Origin: Fimbriimonas ginsengisoli Gsoil 348
GTDB taxonomy: Bacteria > Armatimonadota > Fimbriimonadia > Fimbriimonadales > Fimbriimonadaceae
DNA: 64,000 bases
Reading direction: 5' to 3'
Assembly (NCBI RefSeq): GCF_000724625.1
Contig: NZ_CP007139.1
Location: 4,216,001-4,280,000, forward strand
The translations under genes were made by a program, and so were the position numbers. This document shows positions 60,745-64,000 of the stretch, in pieces (the stretch's first letter is position 1; every line of letters begins with the position of its first letter). The notes under the pieces are model-generated. The model saw only the letters and a program-made list of their open reading frames with translations. It was not told the DNA's origin and ran no database searches.

Positions 60745-62325
60745 CTAGCGCCCACCGCCCACGAACTCCGCCATCACGCTCGGCACGCTGGCGTCGAAGC
60801 CGACGACGTCGAGCATTCCGCGGTCGTTCGGGTTGGCGATGCTGAACTTGGTCGCGGTCATTCCGACGACGACAAGCTTCGCATCGATCCCCATCATCTG
60901 GCGGTACTGCACCAACGCCTGCGATGGGTGGATCATGCCGTGCCACGTCTCGCTGTCCGTGTAGACCACGAAGACGTCGATCGGCAGCTTTCGCTCCATC
61001 GCGTAGATCATCGGCTGGGCGCAGTCCGTTCCCGCGAACGGAAGCCCCCGCATCGAGTTCGTCGCCTGGTCCAGCCGCATCCGCTTCGAGAGCGACAACG
61101 GCGTGAAGATCGTGGAGAACGCCATCGGCGTTACCGCCTCCTCCGTCGCCACCGTCACCATCGCCATCGCCGCCGAGGCTTCCGCCGCCGTCATTGCCGT
61201 ACCCGCGATGAATGCGTTGCTCATCGAGCCCGAAACGTCCATCCCCAGCAAGTACCGCTTGTTCGTCGGCTCTACGTTCGCAAACGCGAGGTAGAACGCT
61301 GAGTCGAGCGCATCGACGATCGACGTGACCGGCGTCCACTCGGCGGAGCCGCGCAGTCCGTGCCCGGACGCGTACGTCCGGAGCGCGAACAGCAGCGCCA
61401 TCGGGTGAACCCTCGCCCGGGGAATCCTTTCGGCATCCGCCAAGCGCATCTTCACCGTCTTCGTCGCCTCCGACTTGGGCGTGAGCAGTCCCACGCGAGT
61501 CATCGTCGCCAGGTTCCGCACCATCGCCGTCATCGGCATGTCCGTCATCAACGCTTCCCAAACCTCGGCCTTGTTGAGCAACTCGGTCGGTACCGCCTCA
61601 CGAGGCAGCCGCGCTTCGGTAATGACCTTTGCGGCCTCCGCCGCGTCGGTCATTCCCTTCAGTCGCTGCATCGCCTCGATCCGCTTGCTTCCCGCCGGGG
61701 CGTCCGCGCCGCTCACGACCCACTTGTATAGGTCGCGGTGAGCTTCGCTTTCCGGCTTCGGGTGAGCCAAGCGCAGCAAGTCGCGGTTCGACCAGCCGTC
61801 GCGCTGCTGGTACTTAACCAACTGCAGCTCCAGCTCCTGAACCGGTTTGGCGTTGTACCAAGCTCCGATCGCCCGGCGAAGTCCCCGACCCCACCCGCGC
61901 AGTCCGTCGACGACCGCGGCGAACTGGAACAGGTGCGTTCCGGTTCGGCAGACCGACGGCAACGCGAGCAGTGCCTCGGCGCGCGTCCGGTCGTTGCCGA
62001 ACGAAGCGCAGAGCCCCAGCGCGAAGATCGCCGAATCGTTCTTCGGCGCCCGACCCGCCACGCTGACTTCCACGATGCGCCGAACCACGCGCTCTCCATC
62101 CTCGTGGATGAGCTTGAGCACGTTCTGGGCGTTTTCCTGGGTCAGCTTCTGCGGGGCGACGTAGAAGGTCCCGGCCTCGCTGCCGAGGATCAGGAACCGG
62201 TCAAGCACCGTCCAACCGTCGACTTCATAGACGAAGCCGCCGGCATGATTCAGGACTTGTCCAGATCCCGGGATTGGCATCGACTGGTGAGTCGTCGCGC
62301 GGTTAAATAGCTTTGCGTAGTTCAT
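60745..62325 (-). CDS. rsr: Ro60-type TROVE domain protein (Ro sixty-related, Rsr)
   Basis: The protein has 526 residues, the normal size of Ro60. Residues about 1-350 are the HEAT-like TROVE ring (NHAGGFVYEVDGWTVLDRFLILGSEAGTFYVAPQKLT, in part; then NDSAIFALGLCASFG). The C-terminus is a von Willebrand A domain with MIDAS LGMDVSGSMSNAF and a conserved Thr in PFAGTDCAQPM. Ro60 binds Y RNAs around the outside of the ring and misfolded RNA ends in its hole. I chose the ATG at 62325, eight bases after gagagg, over the GTG at 62334. The Y-RNA-like locus lies upstream in the same direction and rtcB lies downstream. Confidence 0.95.
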   Translation of the reverse strand: MNYAKLFNRATTHQSMPIPGSGQVLNHAGGFVYEVDGWTVLDRFLILGSEAGTFYVAPQKLTQENAQNVLKLIHEDGERVVRRIVEVSVAGRAPKNDSAIFALGLCASFGNDRTRAEALLALPSVCRTGTHLFQFAAVVDGLRGWGRGLRRAIGAWYNAKPVQELELQLVKYQQRDGWSNRDLLRLAHPKPESEAHRDLYKWVVSGADAPAGSKRIEAMQRLKGMTDAAEAAKVITEARLPREAVPTELLNKAEVWEALMTDMPMTAMVRNLATMTRVGLLTPKSEATKTVKMRLADAERIPRARVHPMALLFALRTYASGHGLRGSAEWTPVTSIVDALDSAFYLAFANVEPTNKRYLLGMDVSGSMSNAFIAGTAMTAAEASAAMAMVTVATEEAVTPMAFSTIFTPLSLSKRMRLDQATNSMRGLPFAGTDCAQPMIYAMERKLPIDVFVVYTDSETWHGMIHPSQALVQYRQMMGIDAKLVVVGMTATKFSIANPNDRGMLDVVGFDASVPSVMAEFVGGGR

Positions 62326-62557
62326 TCCTTTCACCTCTCCGGTGGGTCGTGGCGCACGCGTTTGCGGAGCGCTCGATCGGGTCGAGGGAGCGGGAAGGAA
62401 TTCGTTTTGGGTATTCCGCCGCTCCAGGTAGGAGGGGCGGTCGAGTGGCAGACTACTCTGCCGGGTTCGCCACCCCGAAACTGGGGGTATTCAGGTTCTC
62501 TGAGCCGCTAAGTCGCGACACCACGAAATCTCGCGGCGCTTGGCCGGCGAGAGTTTC

Positions 62558-62563
62558 TTTATA
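62558..62563 (-). promoter_or_regulatory. Possible second promoter (-10) for rsr
   Basis: TATAAA on the minus strand, with no clear -35, lies about 230 bases before rsr. If used, rsr could be expressed without the RNA elements. Confidence 0.25.
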
Positions 62564-62637
62564 GATGCGCGTTATGGCTAACATGGCTTTCCTAATTGGC
62601 GGATATGAATTCGTTACGTCGCGGACAAGTACCTAGT

Positions 62638-62671
62638 CGTCGGAGGGTTTCGTTATGAGCGAGAACCGACG
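62638..62671 (-). ncRNA. Stem-loop at the 3' end of the Y-RNA-like locus
   Basis: cgtcgg (62671-62666) pairs with ccgacg (62643-62638). Inside, ggtt/aacc and tcg/cga extend the stem. No T tract follows, so it is more likely a processing or protective structure than a terminator. Confidence 0.45.
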
Positions 62672-62703
62672 CCATCCGGCCCGCGGCGAGCTTTCTATTT
62701 TAG

Positions 62704-62837
62704 TCGTTTGGGCAAGTTGGCGACCTGGATGTTTTAAGCGCTCTACCCACTGAGCTACCGGTCTTGCGACCGAGCCGGACTTGAACCGGCGACCTCTCGC
62801 GTCATAGGCGGTAACCCAAGCCTTTCGGCCCAAACGA
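62704..62837 (-). ncRNA. Y-RNA-like element 2: permuted tRNA module with T and D arms
   Basis: Read on the minus strand, a ten-base-pair outer stem (tcgtttgggc with gcccaaacga) and a seven-base-pair inner stem (cttgggt with atccagg) enclose a tRNA-like body. In order this body has a variable-arm hairpin (cgc/gcg), a perfect T arm (gccgg-ttcaagt-ccggc), both acceptor strands joined by a gcaa tetraloop (tcggtc/gaccgg), TA, and a perfect D arm (gctc-agtgggta-gagc). A normal tRNA would have its ends where the tetraloop is and an anticodon loop where the outer stem is. So this is a circularly permuted tRNA mimic, the layout of bacterial YrlA-type Y RNAs. Confidence 0.78.
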
Positions 62838-62848
62838 GAATTGAACTT

Positions 62849-62951
62849 GCACGGACGAGGAGCGTTTCTGGGAAGAGGTTCCGAGGAACCCCGCGGGGGT
62901 CGAACCCGCTTGCTTTCGCTTACCAGATAACCCAGAATCAGCGGCCCGTGC
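62849..62951 (-). ncRNA. Y-RNA-like element 1: permuted tRNA module lacking the D arm
   Basis: The layout is the same as element 2. The outer stem is gcacggg with tccgtgc; the inner seven-base-pair stem is ttctggg with cccagaa. The internal loop between them has seven bases on the 5' side and ten on the 3' side in both elements. Inside are a variable region with gc-gaaa-gc, a perfect T arm (gcggg-ttcgacc-cccgc) and a seven-base-pair acceptor stem (ggggttc/gaacctc) capped by ctcg. No D arm follows: only TT separates the acceptor from the inner stem. It lies 11 bases before element 2. Confidence 0.75.
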
Positions 62952-62996
62952 GACTAAACTGTGCGGCCCGTAGCTTTCACTGCAGGCAGGAGTGAG

Positions 62997-63026
62997 ATAG
63001 TGTCAGACCCACCCGGACGTTGTCAA
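62997..63026 (-). promoter_or_regulatory. Promoter of the Y-RNA-like locus and probably rsr-rtcB
   Basis: On the minus strand TTGACA (63026-63021) is 18 bases from CACTAT (63002-62997), with transcription expected near 62990, about 40 bases before element 1. The -35 is perfect and the -10 is weak. A 9-base direct repeat (gcggcccgt) lies just downstream. I see no sigma-54 GG-N10-GC element, unlike the RtcR-controlled rtc operons of enterobacteria. Confidence 0.5.
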
Positions 63027-63066
63027 GGGTTTGTTGGAAAGTATTCGAATATTTTCTTAACTATTA

Positions 63067-63214
63067 ACGCGAAGCGTTGTAGCCGCAGGTTGGCTCGTAC
63101 CTGTGCGAGAGCCTTTCGTCGTAGCGTCGGCGCCCCCGCCGATGTTCCGGTGTACCGAAGGTACACCAGGCGCAGGTACGAGCCAACCTGCGGCTACACG
63201 TCCTTCGGACGTAG
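63067..63214. repeat. Palindromic repeat family C, copy 6 (most complete)
   Basis: The copy reads: left arm gcgttgtagccgcaggttgg; hairpin gtcggcgcccccgccgat; hairpin ggtgtaccgaaggtacacc; right arm gcgcaggtacgagccaacct; and closing hairpin cgtccttcggacg. The outer arms are inverse copies of about 30 bases. It lies between thpR and the Y-RNA promoter. Confidence 0.85.
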
Positions 63215-63259
63215 GGGAGGCCGGTCTGGAGACCAGCGGTCCACGGTCGAGGTTGCCGG

Positions 63260-63835
63260 TTAGGCGACGGGAAGGTTTCCGAGATTCCAACGCTTTAAAA
63301 CCTCGTACCGCCCATCTGGCGTGCTTTCAAAAAGGAGCACCTGGGCGACATCCCAGTCGGCGATCGCCAGCTCGCCTAGCTCGGTCGACAGGCCGGTTGC
63401 CATCCGCCCAACCTCCTTCGAGCCGGGTGAGAGGCGGGCGAGGGTGAGGTGGGGCACGTAGGGTTTCTCATCCAGGGGCAAAAGCGTTTTGAGTGCCTCC
63501 TCGAGAGCAGCTTGCAGATGCTTCAGTGCCGGGAGATCGCCGTCGACTCCTGCCCACAGGGCGCGGGGGCGATAGAGGCTGGGAAACGCCCCCAAACCCT
63601 TCACGACTAACCGGACGGGCTCAGATCCGGCGCAAATCGGAACGCAAAGGGCGTCGATGGCTTCCACGCTCTCCTCCGGAAGATGGCCTAAGAACACCAC
63701 GGTGAGGTGGATCTTCTCCGGCCGGACGAACCGAACCCCTTGCCGGGTCGCGACGTCCTTCAGGCGGTCTTGCAAGGCGACCACGCGGTCGCGGACCACT
63801 TCGCTTAGTTCTAGACCGATAAAGAGCCGCTTCAT
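63260..63835 (-). CDS. thpR: RNA 2',3'-cyclic phosphodiesterase (LigT/ThpR)
   Basis: The protein has 191 residues. Both catalytic HxTx motifs are present: HLTVVFLG (about residue 43) and HLTLARL (about residue 130), as is the start RLFIGLELSEVVRDRV. The family opens 2',3'-cyclic phosphates to 2'-phosphates and was first named 2'-5' RNA ligase. A TGATAT lies four bases before the ATG. It lies upstream of the Y-RNA locus on the same strand, one repeat away. Confidence 0.95.
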   Translation of the reverse strand: MKRLFIGLELSEVVRDRVVALQDRLKDVATRQGVRFVRPEKIHLTVVFLGHLPEESVEAIDALCVPICAGSEPVRLVVKGLGAFPSLYRPRALWAGVDGDLPALKHLQAALEEALKTLLPLDEKPYVPHLTLARLSPGSKEVGRMATGLSTELGELAIADWDVAQVLLFESTPDGRYEVLKRWNLGNLPVA

Positions 63836-63887
63836 CTCGATATCAGGGCGACCGCTAACCGCAAACGGCTAACCGCCAACCTGGGTG

Positions 63888-64000
63888 TCACGCTTTGGTA
63901 CGGATATCCCGCAGCCATTTCGCGTGGCCGTCTTCGAACAGCCGATTTCGGCCGCCAGTATGAACTGCCTTGCCTTTCAGCGAGGCGTCCACGGAGGGAA
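63888..64000 (-). CDS. C-terminus of a prepilin-type protein with H-X9-DG motif (incomplete)
   Basis: Only the last 37 codons are in the window (SVDASLKGKAVHTGGRNRLF then EDGHAKWLRDIRTKA). H-T-G-G-R-N-R-L-F-E-D-G matches the H-X9-DG motif of prepilin-like proteins that are numerous in Planctomycetota, Armatimonadota and relatives. The N-terminal methylation motif must lie beyond the right edge. Confidence 0.65.
   Translation of the reverse strand, partial: PSVDASLKGKAVHTGGRNRLFEDGHAKWLRDIRTKA

Noticed and set aside
60713-61561. 282-codon frame rich in Asp and Gly on the minus strand
   Set aside because: It is a shadow of rsr; the composition reflects GC-rich codon positions read out of phase.
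62633-62833. Open reading frame of 66 codons on the minus strand
   Set aside because: It covers the T arm, acceptor and D arm of the second RNA element; the sequence is explained by RNA structure.
62836-62846. A third T-arm-like motif (agttcaattct) with a GAAA-capped seven-base-pair hairpin after it
   Set aside because: The hairpin needs four wobble pairs and the T stem has an A-C mismatch. The same bases form the perfect ten-base-pair outer stem of element 2, which is the better fold.
62700-62960. Ordinary tRNA genes
   Set aside because: No seven-base-pair acceptor with free ends, no anticodon loop and no correct arm order; arms occur in permuted order.

Overview
The window is a bacterial chromosome segment of about 60% GC with ordinary housekeeping genes, no phage, integrase, transposase or CRISPR array, and gene-poor gaps filled with palindromic repeats. 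A prepilin, a fragment with an H-X9-DG prepilin motif, FRG, DinB and DUF72 proteins, a RtcB-Ro60 locus and many near-leaderless gene starts suggest Armatimonadota, perhaps a Fimbriimonas relative. This assignment is inference; no rRNA is present.

Layout. 0-8 kb: secreted CAP protein, MOP-type membrane protein, FRG protein, M28 and M50 peptidases, guaA. 8-13 kb: DUF433/PIN-like pair, PhyH oxygenase, ECF sigma factor fused to a membrane domain, DinB, methyltransferase and aat. 13-19 kb: GH65-like lipoprotein and deacetylase, a decayed beta-propeller gene, DinB, AraC/GyrI regulator, second GyrI protein, glycosyltransferase. 20-27 kb: dgt, DUF4173 protein, Gfo/Idh oxidoreductase, recQ, EncFtn-like ferritin, prepilin. 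27.7-32 kb: histidine kinase, response regulator, stand-alone KdpD sensor and small protein as one operon. 32-38.7 kb: C11 peptidase, carbonic anhydrase, STN-like protein, DUF72, DinB, rpmE2. 38.8-48 kb: deacetylase, glyA, racemase, radC, translin-like, glycosyltransferase, DUF2993, ygfZ, pdhA-pdhB. 48.7-59 kb: esterase, DUF4142, SDR, GH1, broken kptA, TPR, LCP protein, OsmC, tpiA, large propeller protein. 59.4-64 kb: rtcB, Ro60 (rsr), a structured RNA locus, thpR and an incomplete prepilin-like gene.

The most interesting locus is 59.4-63.8 kb. Upstream of rsr-rtcB and in the same orientation, behind a TTGACA promoter, lie two tandem RNA elements. Each folds as a circularly permuted tRNA: T arm first, then an acceptor stem closed by a tetraloop, with a long stem where the anticodon stem would be. 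This is the layout expected for bacterial Y RNAs (YrlA type), the known partners of Ro60. thpR lies just beyond, and kptA, the 2'-phosphate remover of a rival repair pathway, is broken 10 kb away.

Two genome habits recur. Many genes have a -10 hexamer only 5-8 bases before the start codon, which predicts leaderless mRNAs; others have clear Shine-Dalgarno sequences. Intergenic gaps carry at least four families of long palindromes.
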